64,000 nucleotides of DNA from Streptomyces leeuwenhoekii (GTDB lineage Bacteria; Actinomycetota; Actinomycetes; Streptomycetales; Streptomycetaceae). The DNA lies in contig NZ_LN831790.1 in assembly GCF_001013905.1 (NCBI RefSeq), positions 6,338,001 through 6,402,000 on the forward strand, given 5' to 3'. Below the pieces are notes generated by a model. It did no database searches, was not told where the DNA came from, and saw nothing but the letters and a program-made list of their open reading frames with translations. Positions within the stretch are counted from its first letter, which is position 1. Each line of letters starts with the position of its first letter. Positions 39,031-47,271 of this stretch are shown one piece after another. The position numbers and the translations under genes were made by a program.

Positions 39031-39816
39031 ATGTCTGATGCTGCGCAGCCCACCGCTGCCGAGGTACGCGCCGCCGCCGAGGCGGTCAAGACCGCGCTCG
39101 ACCGCCACCTGGCCGCGGTCGAACGCAGGTCGGGGGAGGACGACCCGGCCGTCTACGAGGCGTTCAACAAGCTGGCCGCGGCCGCAGAGGCGTACGACGA
39201 GCTGCTCTACGACCGCTACGACGAGGTCACCCCCTTCGAGATCCCCGGCGCGGACGACACGCTGCCGCCCTACACCGGCCCCGAGGAGCCGAACGCCCTG
39301 AGCGTGCTGATCCGCCGCGACTACACCGTCGTGGAGCCGCAGCGGCTGCTGGCGCAGGCCAGGCGGATCGAGGCGGCCGACGAGGACGACGGCGCCGCCA
39401 CGCACGCCTCCGGCACGGTCCACGGGGCGCTCGGCCTGCTGTTCGGCGAGTTCGAGCCGGACGAGATCGCCTCGCGGCACAAGGAGTTCGGCCTGGAGGA
39501 GGGCGATTCCACGCTCTGGGTCACGGCGGCGGAGGAACCCGCCGAGGCCGGCGAGTGGCTGGAGGCACCGTTCGAGCAGATTGACCCGCAGGGGGTGGTC
39601 TGCCGGTTCGACGTCAGCGCGGTCTTCGACGACGACACCGATGACGACATCGACGAGCTCGACGAGATCGACGACGAGGACGCCGACGGGGCGCTGGACG
39701 GGGAAACGGACGAGGACGACGAGGACGACGAGGACGACGGAGATCCCGACCAGGAGCACGACGACGCGGACGGCGGGCACGGCGGCGGTCCCGGACGGCT
39801 GGGCGCCGGCCGCTGA
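39031..39816 (+). CDS. conserved hypothetical protein with acidic low-complexity tail
   Basis: A 261-residue cytosolic protein. The N-terminal helix-rich part (VRAAAEAVKTALDRHLAAVE, FNKLAAAAEAYDELLYDRYD) is followed by a compact central region (IRRDYTVVEPQRLLAQARRI). The C-terminal 60 residues are almost all Asp/Glu and then Gly/His. No enzyme motif is seen. A -10-like TAGCGT is seven bases before the ATG and there is no ribosome site, consistent with a leaderless mRNA. It resembles conserved actinobacterial proteins of unknown function. Confidence 0.78.
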   Translation: MSDAAQPTAAEVRAAAEAVKTALDRHLAAVERRSGEDDPAVYEAFNKLAAAAEAYDELLYDRYDEVTPFEIPGADDTLPPYTGPEEPNALSVLIRRDYTVVEPQRLLAQARRIEAADEDDGAATHASGTVHGALGLLFGEFEPDEIASRHKEFGLEEGDSTLWVTAAEEPAEAGEWLEAPFEQIDPQGVVCRFDVSAVFDDDTDDDIDELDEIDDEDADGALDGETDEDDEDDEDDGDPDQEHDDADGGHGGGPGRLGAGR

Positions 39817-39848
39817 GCGCTGAGCCGCGGACTCCTTCCCCGGTACGA

Positions 39849-39895
39849 CGACGGCGGTGGCCGTCAGGGCAGACCCCTGACGGCCACCGCCGTCG
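39849..39895. terminator. very strong bidirectional terminator
   Basis: A perfect 21-bp inverted repeat (outer arms CGACGGCGGTGG and CCACCGCCGTCG) encloses a five-base loop. It lies between the convergent acidic-protein and RecD2-like genes. Confidence 0.88.
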
Positions 39896-39915
39896 CCGCG
39901 TCTCCCGCGCCCCGC

Positions 39916-42360
39916 TCAGCCGGCCGTGGCCGGCTGGGGCGCCAGCAGGACCGGCAGGCGCGTCGTCCGGGGCTTCGCCGGGACCTCGGCCACGGCGCGC
40001 GGCAGCGCCTGCTCCACACCGTGCACGACGGACAGATGGCGCTCGGCCCGGCCGAACGCCGTGTAGACCCAGGGACGGCTGAGGACCGGTGCCGCGTCAC
40101 CGGGCAGGACCACGACCACCGCGGGCCACCGGCCGCCCACCGCCTGGTGCGCGGTCAGCGCCCACCCGTGCCGCACACACCGCTCCACCCGGTCCTTCGG
40201 CACGACGACGGCTTCCCCCGCGCAGGACAGGTGCAGCCCGTCGGCGTCGGCCTTCACCACCCGGCCCGGCAGCGTACGGCCCGGGGCCGGGGAGTAGGCG
40301 ACCCGGTCGCCCGGGTCGAAACCGCCGAAGCGGCCGGGGCCCGGGTTGAGCCGCTCCTTCAGCGCCGCGTTCAGCGCGCGCGTGCCGACGGCACCGCCGT
40401 GCCCCGGGGTGATCACCTGGGTCTCGTCGGAGGGGACGCCGATCGCGCGCGGCACCGAGTCGGCGACGAGCTGCACGGTCCGGTGCACGGCCTCGCCCGC
40501 GTCCCGCACCGGGACGATCACGACCTCCTTGTCCGGCGCCCGCACCTGGATCAGCTCTCCGGCGCCGATGCCGGAGACCAGCTCGCCCAGCGGGCCGGGA
40601 TCCGGGCGCCGTGAGGCGATGTGGGGGCAGATCCGCGCCGCCAGGAGATCCGCGAAGACCCGTCCCGGGCCCACGGACCACAGCACCGCCGGGTCCCCGG
40701 CCAGTACGAGCCGGGCGCCGTCCGCCAGCGACTCGGTCAGCAGCGCCGCCGCCTCGACGTCGAGCTGGGGGGCGTCGAACACCACGAGCAGATCGAGGTC
40801 GAGCGCGCCGTCCGCGTCCCGCCCGGGCCCCTCGGAGCCGGCCAGGAGCCCGGTGACGGTCGCCACGGAAGCCTCCGGGCCGCCCGGCAGCGCCGCGAAC
40901 CGGGCGCGGCCGGCCGGGCTGGGCGTGGCGGCCCAGGCGCGCAGGCCGAGGCCGTGGGCGGCGCGCAGCAGCGCCGCCGGTTCCGCGAGCGCCGCCTCGC
41001 CGCCCGTGTGCAGGACCAGGGCGTGGGCCGCGACGGCGCGGATCAGGTCGGCCGCGGAGCCCTGCGCCGTGGCGGCGGCCCGCTCCCAGTCCTCCTCGGC
41101 GGCGGTCCGCGCCGGGACCGAATCGACCAGCCGGGCCAGACCGTCGGCGAGGCTCTCCTCCGCGAGCGCGTACCGCTCCAGGCCGATCAGGACACGGACC
41201 GGGCGCTCGTCCTCCGCGCCGTCCTCCGCCCCCGTCGCCGCCGCGTCGTCCGGCGGGGCCGGGGTGCCGGGCTCGTCCAGGGCGTCCTGGAACGCCAGGG
41301 CCTCTCCCTCGGCGAGCGCGCTCTGCACGGCCGCGTCGGGGTCCGGCACGCCGTGCCGGGCCAGCGCGGCCGTGAGCTGCGGCAGCTCCAGGGCGGTGTG
41401 CCCGGCCAGGGCCGCCTGCTCCAGGAGCCAGCCGGTGACCGCGCGGCCCCGCCGCTCGTCGCCGGGGCCGCACTCCGCGCCGAGCAGCGCCCGGGCGAAG
41501 CCGTCGGCCTGCTCCGGCCGTACGCCCGTCACCCGCAGGAGCTGCCAGGGGTCCGCGCGCAGCCGCTCGTCCGCGCCCTCGCCGAGCGCCGCGGCGGCCT
41601 GCGGTGCCAGGGCCGCGGGCGCGTCGCCCTCGGCCAGCACGCGCCGTACGGCCTGCACGGTCTCCGCGGCGGGGGCCGCGGGGGCGGCCGGGGCCGGCAC
41701 CGGCTGCGGCCGGCGGACCGGCTCGGGGGCGGGGCGGCGCGGAGCCGGCCGGGGGCCGCCGAAGACGGTGGCCGCCGGCTTCTCGCCGCTCTCGACGGCC
41801 CGGACGGCGGCGAGCAGATCGGCCGCCTGGCCGCTGAGCTTGGCCCCGCTCGTGATCGGCCCCTTCTTCTCCGCCTTGCGCCGCTCGATGCGCTCCCGCT
41901 CCAGCCGCTGGGCGAGCAGCTCGGCCTCGGCCTCGGACAGCTCCCCGCCCTCGCCTCCCGCCGCACCGCCGTCGGCGCCCACGGCGCCGGAGTCCTCGCC
42001 GCCGCCGTCCCCGTCCCCGCCCGCGGTCCGCGCCTCGCCGGCTTCCGAGCCGTCGGCGTCCGCCTCCCCGGCGCTGGCGTGCGGGGGCTCCGGGCCGTCG
42101 GGGTCTGTCTCCCCGGACTCCCCGTCCCCGGCGCCCGGGCTCCCGTCGGCGGGCTCGCCGGAGTGGCCGGCGGCCCCGGCCGGCGAGGCGGCCTCGGCCG
42201 GGCCCGCCGCCGCGTCCGCCTCGTCCCGGCCCGGCGCCTCGTCCGCGCCCGCGGGATCCTGCGGTCCGGGCGGGGTGCCCGTGTCCCGCGCCGCGTCGGC
42301 CTCCGTGGTGCCCGGCGTCCCCGGCTCGGCGTGCTCCGTGGTCTCGGGCTCCGTGCTCAC
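39916..42360 (-). CDS. degenerate RecD2-like helicase-fold protein
   Basis: An 814-residue protein. Residues 1-130 are disordered and acidic. The rest aligns by motif order with RecD2-type SF1B helicases: helix-hairpin-helix-like segments, WAATPSPAGRARFA (motif Ia), LVVFDAPQLD (motif II), LVLAGDPAVLWSVGPGRVFA (motif III), QVITPGHGGAVGTRALNAAL and ALTAHQAVGGRWPAVVVVLP (motif V/VI region). The catalytic residues are lost: the P-loop position reads LVLHTGGEAALAEP with no GKT, DE is DA, and HKSQGSE is HQAVGGR. It is therefore probably ATPase-dead. Its GTG start overlaps the aldo/keto reductase stop by four bases. Confidence 0.75.
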   Translation of the reverse strand: MSTEPETTEHAEPGTPGTTEADAARDTGTPPGPQDPAGADEAPGRDEADAAAGPAEAASPAGAAGHSGEPADGSPGAGDGESGETDPDGPEPPHASAGEADADGSEAGEARTAGGDGDGGGEDSGAVGADGGAAGGEGGELSEAEAELLAQRLERERIERRKAEKKGPITSGAKLSGQAADLLAAVRAVESGEKPAATVFGGPRPAPRRPAPEPVRRPQPVPAPAAPAAPAAETVQAVRRVLAEGDAPAALAPQAAAALGEGADERLRADPWQLLRVTGVRPEQADGFARALLGAECGPGDERRGRAVTGWLLEQAALAGHTALELPQLTAALARHGVPDPDAAVQSALAEGEALAFQDALDEPGTPAPPDDAAATGAEDGAEDERPVRVLIGLERYALAEESLADGLARLVDSVPARTAAEEDWERAAATAQGSAADLIRAVAAHALVLHTGGEAALAEPAALLRAAHGLGLRAWAATPSPAGRARFAALPGGPEASVATVTGLLAGSEGPGRDADGALDLDLLVVFDAPQLDVEAAALLTESLADGARLVLAGDPAVLWSVGPGRVFADLLAARICPHIASRRPDPGPLGELVSGIGAGELIQVRAPDKEVVIVPVRDAGEAVHRTVQLVADSVPRAIGVPSDETQVITPGHGGAVGTRALNAALKERLNPGPGRFGGFDPGDRVAYSPAPGRTLPGRVVKADADGLHLSCAGEAVVVPKDRVERCVRHGWALTAHQAVGGRWPAVVVVLPGDAAPVLSRPWVYTAFGRAERHLSVVHGVEQALPRAVAEVPAKPRTTRLPVLLAPQPATAG

Positions 42361-43343
42361 AGCGTGCTCCAGTCGTGATCGGGATAGCGGTGCACGGGCG
42401 CCGACACGTCGTCGAGCGCCCGGCAGATCTCGTCAGGAAGACTAAGGGCCTCCACTGACAACGCCGCGGCGAGCTGCCGCGCGTTCCGCGCGCCGACGAC
42501 GGGCGCGGCCACGCCGGGCCGGTCCCGGACCCAGGCGAGGGCCACCTGGAGCGGGGTGACGGCCAGTCCGTCCGCCGCCGTCGCCACCGCGTCCACGATG
42601 CGGCTCGCGGTGTCGTCGAGGTAGGGCGCCACGAACGGCGCCAGGTGTTCGGAAGCGCCGCGCGAGTCCGGCGGCATGGCGTCCCCCCGGTACTTGCCGG
42701 TCAGGACCCCGCGCCCCAGCGGGGAGGACGGCAGCAGCCCGATCCCCAGGTCGAGCGCGGCCGGCAGCACCTCCCGCTCGACGCCGCGCTGGAGCAGCGA
42801 GTACTCCATCTGCGTACTGGCCAGCCGGGTCCGCGCCCCCGGCGCGGCGAGCTGCCAGGTCGCCGCCTTGGCCAGTTGCCAGCCGCAGAAGTTGGAGACC
42901 CCGGCGTAGCGGGCCCGGCCGCTGGCGACCGCCAGGTCCAGGGCGTGCAGCGTCTCCTCCAGCGGCGTGTGGGGGTCGAAGGCGTGGACGTGCCACAGGT
43001 CGACGTGGTCCGTGCCGAGCCGGGCGAGCGAGGCGTCCAGCGCGGAGAGCAGGTGGCCGCGCGAGCCGTCGACGCGGCGGTCGGGGTCCGGGACGCTGCC
43101 CGCCTTGGTGGAGATCACCAGATCCCGCCGCGGCACCAGGCCGTCCATGAGCTTGCCGAGCAGATACTCGGCCTCCCCGTCGCCGTACACGTCCGCGGTG
43201 TCGACGAGGGTCCCGCCCGCCTCCCAGAAGGTCTTCAAGAGCTCCGCCGCGTCATGCTCGTCGGTGTCCCGTCCCCAGGTCAGGGTGCCGAGACCGATGC
43301 GGGACACGCGCAGGCCGGTGCGACCGAGATGCCTCTGCTCCAT
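42357..43343 (-). CDS. aldo/keto reductase
   Basis: A 328-residue NADPH-dependent TIM-barrel oxidoreductase. The catalytic tetrad can be seen as VDTADVYG (Asp, Tyr), ISTKAGS (Lys) and WHVHAFDP (His). The substrate barrel strand ARYAGVSNFCGWQLAKA and the cofactor region follow. The ATG is normal. It is cotranscribed and translationally coupled with the downstream RecD2-like gene. The physiological substrate is unknown. Confidence 0.92.
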   Translation of the reverse strand: MEQRHLGRTGLRVSRIGLGTLTWGRDTDEHDAAELLKTFWEAGGTLVDTADVYGDGEAEYLLGKLMDGLVPRRDLVISTKAGSVPDPDRRVDGSRGHLLSALDASLARLGTDHVDLWHVHAFDPHTPLEETLHALDLAVASGRARYAGVSNFCGWQLAKAATWQLAAPGARTRLASTQMEYSLLQRGVEREVLPAALDLGIGLLPSSPLGRGVLTGKYRGDAMPPDSRGASEHLAPFVAPYLDDTASRIVDAVATAADGLAVTPLQVALAWVRDRPGVAAPVVGARNARQLAAALSVEALSLPDEICRALDDVSAPVHRYPDHDWSTL

Positions 43344-43401
43344 GAACGCCGAGATTACTGGTCACGCGTTTGTCCGTGGGGGCCTGTGGACGACCGTTTC
43401 C

Positions 43402-43464
43402 GTCAGCAGCTCCGTCCGTCCCGCCGCGCGCCGTCCGCGCGCCGGGACGCACGGAGCTGCTGAC
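43402..43464. repeat. large inverted repeat between divergent genes
   Basis: GTCAGCAGCTCCGT (43402-43415) is perfectly complementary to ACGGAGCTGCTGAC (43451-43464). The 35-base interior is itself GC-rich and can pair further. It lies upstream of both the aldo/keto reductase and LLM genes, an unusual place for a terminator-like stem. Confidence 0.8.
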
Positions 43465-43483
43465 GCGCGCGCGACGGCCACGC

Positions 43484-43517
43484 TAAGGTCGGGCCAACGG
43501 ACGTTACTGATCGGTAA
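43484..43517 (+). promoter_or_regulatory. promoter and operator of the LLM oxidoreductase gene
   Basis: A -10-like TAAGGT (43484-43489) is followed by the palindrome TTACTGATCGGTAA (43504-43517) and then the ribosome site AAGGGGAA. A repressor at the palindrome would block elongation just after initiation. No regulator gene is adjacent. Confidence 0.5.
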
Positions 43518-43529
43518 GGGGAATCGGCC

Positions 43530-44585
43530 ATGCAGCTCGGGATCAACCTCGGCTACTGGGGCGCCGGAATGGACGCGGACAACCTCGCCGTCGCCCAGGA
43601 GGCCGACCGGCTCGGCTACGCCGTCTGCTGGGCCGCCGAGGCGTACGGCTCCGACGCGGCCACCGTACTGGCGTGGGTCGCCGCCCGGACCGAGCGCATC
43701 GACGTCGGCTCGGCCATCTTCCAGATCCCGGCCCGCCAGCCCGCGATGACCGCGATGACCGCCGCCACCCTGGACTCCCTGTCGGGCGGCCGCTTCCGGC
43801 TCGGCCTCGGCGTCTCCGGACCGCAGGTCTCCGAGGGCTGGTACGGCGTGAAGTTCGACAAGCCGCTCTCCCGGACGCGTGAGTACGTCGAGATCGTGCG
43901 CAGGGCGATGACGCGTGAGCGGCTGACGTACGAGGGCGAACACTGGACGCTGCCCCTGCCCGGCGGTCCGGGCAAGCCGATCAAGCTGACCGTGCACCCG
44001 CAGCGGGAGCACATCCCGCTGTACATCGCCGCGATCGGGCCGAAGAACCTGGAGCAGACCGGCGAGATCGCCGACGGCGCCCTGCTCATCTTCCCCTCGG
44101 CCGAGCACCTGGAGGAGACGGCGGTCCGGCACCTGCGCGCGGGGCGCGAGAAGGCCGGCAAGACCCTCGACGGGTTCGACGTGTGCCCGACCCTGCCGCT
44201 GGCCCTCGGCGACGACAAGGACGTGGCCGCGCTCGCCGACACCTTCCGCCCGTACACCGCGCTGTACGTCGGCGGCATGGGCAGCCCCGAGCAGAACTTC
44301 TACAACCGGCTCGCCCGGCGCATGGGGTACGAGCAGGCCGCCATCGAGATCCAGGAGAAGTACCTGTCGGGCGACAAGCAGGGCGCCGCGGCGGCCGTAC
44401 CGCACGAGCTGATCGACCGGACGACGCTGCTGGGGTCCGTGGAGCGGATCGCGGACCGGATGAAGTCCTATGCGGCGGCCGGGGTGACCACGCTCTCCCT
44501 CGCCCCGGCGGGCTTCACCCTGGAGGAGCGGATCGCCGCCCTCCGGGCCGGAGCCGAGGCCCTGGAGCGTGCCGGCCTCGCCTGA
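43530..44585 (+). CDS. LLM-class F420-dependent oxidoreductase
   Basis: A 351-residue TIM-barrel protein of the luciferase-like monooxygenase superfamily, in the F420-binding branch. It has MQLGINLGYWGAGMD, WVAARTERIDVGSAIFQIPA and LDSLSGGRFRLGLGVSGPQV, the last being the usual F420 contact strand. Annotated relatives include MSMEG-type F420 oxidoreductases of unknown substrate. Streptomyces makes F420, so use of this cofactor is plausible. It has its own promoter and a terminator hairpin at 44623. Confidence 0.9.
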   Translation: MQLGINLGYWGAGMDADNLAVAQEADRLGYAVCWAAEAYGSDAATVLAWVAARTERIDVGSAIFQIPARQPAMTAMTAATLDSLSGGRFRLGLGVSGPQVSEGWYGVKFDKPLSRTREYVEIVRRAMTRERLTYEGEHWTLPLPGGPGKPIKLTVHPQREHIPLYIAAIGPKNLEQTGEIADGALLIFPSAEHLEETAVRHLRAGREKAGKTLDGFDVCPTLPLALGDDKDVAALADTFRPYTALYVGGMGSPEQNFYNRLARRMGYEQAAIEIQEKYLSGDKQGAAAAVPHELIDRTTLLGSVERIADRMKSYAAAGVTTLSLAPAGFTLEERIAALRAGAEALERAGLA

Positions 44586-44622
44586 CAGGCGGGCTCGCCG
44601 CGGAGCGCGGCGGGACGTTCTG

Positions 44623-44663
44623 CGGCCGTGGTGGGGGCTCGGGGGTCTTCCCCGCCACGGCCG
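44623..44663 (+). terminator. terminator of the LLM gene
   Basis: CGGCCGTGGTGGGG pairs with CCCCGCCACGGCCG (one G-T pair) around 13 bases, 37 bases after the stop codon. Confidence 0.75.
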
Positions 44664-44778
44664 TCACGCGGAACAACGCGCCCCGGTCCGCATGGTTACG
44701 CCCTCTCGGGCCTCTCCCGCCGTGGGCCGCGCGCCGGAGGGGCCCCCGGGGACGCCCGGGGGGCGCGGCGCGCCGGGC

Positions 44779-44800
44779 GGCCGGGCCCGCGCGCCCGGCC
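44779..44800 (-). terminator. terminator of corA
   Basis: GGCCGGGC and GCCCGGCC pair perfectly around CCGCGC, immediately beyond the corA stop codon. Confidence 0.7.
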
Positions 44801-45802
44801 TCACAGCCAGCCCCGCCGCTTGAACAGCCGGAACACCAGCACCTCGAGCACGGCCATCACCGCGATCAGCACCGGATAGGACCACACCCAGCGCAGTTCC
44901 GGCATGTGCTCGAAGTTCATGCCGTAGATCCCCGCGATCATGGTGGGGATCGCGGCCATGGCCGCCCAGGCGGAGATCTTCCGCATGTCGTCGTTCTGCC
45001 GGACGCTCATCTGCGCCAGATGGGCCGACAGGATGTCCGAGACCAGCCGGTCCAGGCCCTCCACCGACTCGTTCACCCGCGTGAGATGGTCGTGCACGTC
45101 ACGGAAGAAGGGCCGCGCGGTGTCGTCCACGAACGGCACCCGCACCGACCCGCCGAACGGGCCCGTGCCCGCCAGCCGGGACAGCGGCGGCCCCAGCGGG
45201 CCGACGGCCCGGCGGAACTCCAGGACCTGCCGCTTGAAGTTGTAGATCCGCGAGGCGGTGTGGCGCGAGCCGCCGTCGTCCGGCGAGAAGACCTCCGCCT
45301 CCAGCCCCTCCAGGTCGGTCTGCAGCTCGGTCGCCACGTCCAGGTAGTGGTCGACGGCGGCGTCGGTGATTCCGTACAGCACCGCGGTGGGGCCCTTGCC
45401 GAGCAGCTCCGGCTCCTTCTCCAGCCGGTCCCGGACCGCCGTCAGCGGAGCGCCCTCGCCGTGGCGGACCGTCACCACGAACGCGTCCCCCAGGAAGACC
45501 ATGATTTCGCCGGAGGAGACCATGTCGCTGGCCGCGTCGTACACGACCGGCTTGAGCACCATGAACAGCGAGTCCTCGTACACCTCCAGCTTGGGCCGCT
45601 GGTGGGCCTTCAGGGCGTCCTCCACGGCCAGTGGATGCAGCGCGAACTCCTGGGTGACCAGGTCGAACTCCTTCGCGGTCGGCTCGTGCAGCCCGACCCA
45701 GACGAACCCGCCCGCGGCCCGCGCCTCGCCGAGCGCGTCGGAGAAGTCCTCGGGCCCCTCGCGGCGCCGCCCGTCCCGGTAGATGGCGCAGTCGACGATC
45801 AC
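44801..45802 (-). CDS. corA: CorA-type magnesium/cobalt channel
   Basis: A 333-residue pentameric metal-ion channel. The large cytoplasmic alpha/beta domain is followed by the long stalk helix and two C-terminal membrane helices. The selectivity motif YGMNFEHMPEL lies at the end of helix 1, and the basic patch FKRRGWL closes the protein. The GTG start gives the normal N-terminus. It would admit Mg2+ or Co2+ down the potential gradient. It is divergent from the phosphatase gene, 61 bases away. Confidence 0.94.
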   Translation of the reverse strand: MIVDCAIYRDGRRREGPEDFSDALGEARAAGGFVWVGLHEPTAKEFDLVTQEFALHPLAVEDALKAHQRPKLEVYEDSLFMVLKPVVYDAASDMVSSGEIMVFLGDAFVVTVRHGEGAPLTAVRDRLEKEPELLGKGPTAVLYGITDAAVDHYLDVATELQTDLEGLEAEVFSPDDGGSRHTASRIYNFKRQVLEFRRAVGPLGPPLSRLAGTGPFGGSVRVPFVDDTARPFFRDVHDHLTRVNESVEGLDRLVSDILSAHLAQMSVRQNDDMRKISAWAAMAAIPTMIAGIYGMNFEHMPELRWVWSYPVLIAVMAVLEVLVFRLFKRRGWL

Positions 45803-45863
45803 CGAACGTACTCTCCCCTCGCCCCGGCGCCACCGCGCCGTTCCTTACCCCTACCCTGGCCGC

Positions 45864-46550
45864 ATGCCCACGTTGATCCTGGTCAGGCACGGACGTTCCA
45901 CCGCCAACACCGAAGGGCTGCTCGCCGGCCGGATGCCCGGTGTCGGCCTCGACGAACGCGGCACCGCGCAGGCTGCCGCCCTGCCCGGGCGGCTCGCCGG
46001 GCTGCCGATCGCCGAGGTCGTCACCAGCCCGCTGCAGCGCTGCCGCGAGACGATCCGGCCGCTGCTCGACGCCCGTCCCGAACTGCGCCCGCACACCGAG
46101 GCGCGGATCGAGGAGTGCGACTACGGCGACTGGTCCGGCCGCAAGCTCGACGAACTCAAGGACGAGCCGCTGATGGAGGTGGTGCAGGCGCACCCCTCGG
46201 CGGCCGCCTTCCCCGGGGGCGAGTCGATGCGCGCGATGCAGACCCGCGCCGCGGAGGCGGTCCGCGAGTGGAACGCGCGCGTGGAGCGCGACCACGGCGC
46301 CGACGCCGTCTACCTGATGTGCTCGCACGGGGACATCATCAAGTCGCTCGTCGCGGAGGCGCTCGGGCTCCATCTCGATCTCTTCCAGCGGATCACCGTC
46401 GAACCGTGTTCCATCACGGCGATCCGCTACACCCGGCTGCGGCCGTTCCTGGTCCGTCTCGGCGACACCGGCGACTTCGCCTCCCTGGCCCCGCGCGAGG
46501 AGCCGCCGGGCGACGACGCGACCGTCGGGGGTGGTGCGGGCGCACCGTGA
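45864..46550 (+). CDS. histidine phosphatase family protein (MSMEG_4193 type)
   Basis: A 228-residue phosphoglycerate-mutase-like phosphatase. Catalytic residues are LVRHGRSTANTEG (phosphohistidine His8 and the RHG motif), SPLQRCRET, EECDYGDWSG and CSHGDIIKSL (second His). It belongs to the actinobacterial MSMEG_4193-like group that occurs next to DUF3090 and SCO1664-family genes and mshC. The ATG is six bases after a -10-like TACCCT (45852-45857) with no ribosome site, implying a leaderless transcript. The substrate is unknown. Confidence 0.9.
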   Translation: MPTLILVRHGRSTANTEGLLAGRMPGVGLDERGTAQAAALPGRLAGLPIAEVVTSPLQRCRETIRPLLDARPELRPHTEARIEECDYGDWSGRKLDELKDEPLMEVVQAHPSAAAFPGGESMRAMQTRAAEAVREWNARVERDHGADAVYLMCSHGDIIKSLVAEALGLHLDLFQRITVEPCSITAIRYTRLRPFLVRLGDTGDFASLAPREEPPGDDATVGGGAGAP

Positions 46551-46605
46551 TCGACGGCCGCAGTAGGGTGAAGCGGTCGCGGCAGTGCCGTCCGCGGCTC
46601 CGGTC

Positions 46606-46632
46606 ACGACGTTCACGCCGTTCATCACGTTC
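46606..46632. repeat. three 9-bp direct repeats before DUF3090 gene
   Basis: ACGACGTTC, ACGCCGTTC and ATCACGTTC follow each other without gaps. They sit downstream of a TAGGGT hexamer (46566) and upstream of the DUF3090 start codon, so they are in the promoter or 5' leader. Confidence 0.55.
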
Positions 46633-46680
46633 CATCACGCCGATCCGCCTTTTCGCCACGACATTCAATGGAGACAGGAC

Positions 46681-47271
46681 GTGTCCCGTCAGGTGTTCCT
46701 CTACGACCAGCCGGAGCGCTTCGTGGCCGGTACGGTCGGACTGCCCGGGCGCCGTACGTTCTTCCTCCAGGCCTCCGCCGGCTCCCGGGTGACCAGCGTG
46801 GCCCTGGAGAAGACCCAGGTCGCCGCGCTCGCCGAACGCATGGACGAGCTCTTGGACGAGGTCGTGCGGCGCAGCGGCGGCAGCGCCGCCGTCCCCGCCG
46901 TCGCCCCCGCGGAGATCGCCGACACCGCCCCGCTGGACACCCCCATCGAGGAGGAGTTCCGGGTCGGCACGATGGCGCTGGCCTGGGACGGCGAGGAGCA
47001 GCGCATGATCGTCGAGGCGCAGGCCCTCGTCGAGCTCGACGCCGACTCCGAGGAGGACCTCGCCGAGGCCGAGGAGCGGCTTCTTCAGGACGAGGAGAAC
47101 GGGCCCCCGATGCTGCGGGTCCGGCTCACCGGCGCGCAGGCCAGAGCCTTCGCCAAGCGCGCCCTCGACGTCGTCAACGCCGGGCGGCCGCCGTGCCCGC
47201 TGTGCAGCCTCCCGCTCGACCCGGAAGGACACGTATGTCCGCGCCAGAACGGATACCGCCGCGGGGCGTGA
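46681..47271 (+). CDS. DUF3090 family protein with C-terminal zinc-ribbon motif
   Basis: A 196-residue cytosolic protein. It begins VSRQVFLYDQPERFVAGTVG, then GRRTFFLQASAGSRVTSVAL, and ends with PPCPLCSLPLDPEGHVCPRQ, a CxxC...C zinc-knuckle. The family is restricted to actinobacteria and uncharacterised. The GTG start follows GGAGACAGGAC. Its 3' end overlaps the SCO1664-family gene by 37 bases in another frame. The constant association with the phosphatase, the kinase-like protein and mshC suggests a shared process. Confidence 0.88.
   Translation: MSRQVFLYDQPERFVAGTVGLPGRRTFFLQASAGSRVTSVALEKTQVAALAERMDELLDEVVRRSGGSAAVPAVAPAEIADTAPLDTPIEEEFRVGTMALAWDGEEQRMIVEAQALVELDADSEEDLAEAEERLLQDEENGPPMLRVRLTGAQARAFAKRALDVVNAGRPPCPLCSLPLDPEGHVCPRQNGYRRGA

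Noticed and set aside
46606..46632. PhoP (PHO) box before the DUF3090 gene
   Set aside because: PHO boxes have an 11-base repeat period. These repeats have a 9-base period and end in CGTTC, so the match is only superficial.
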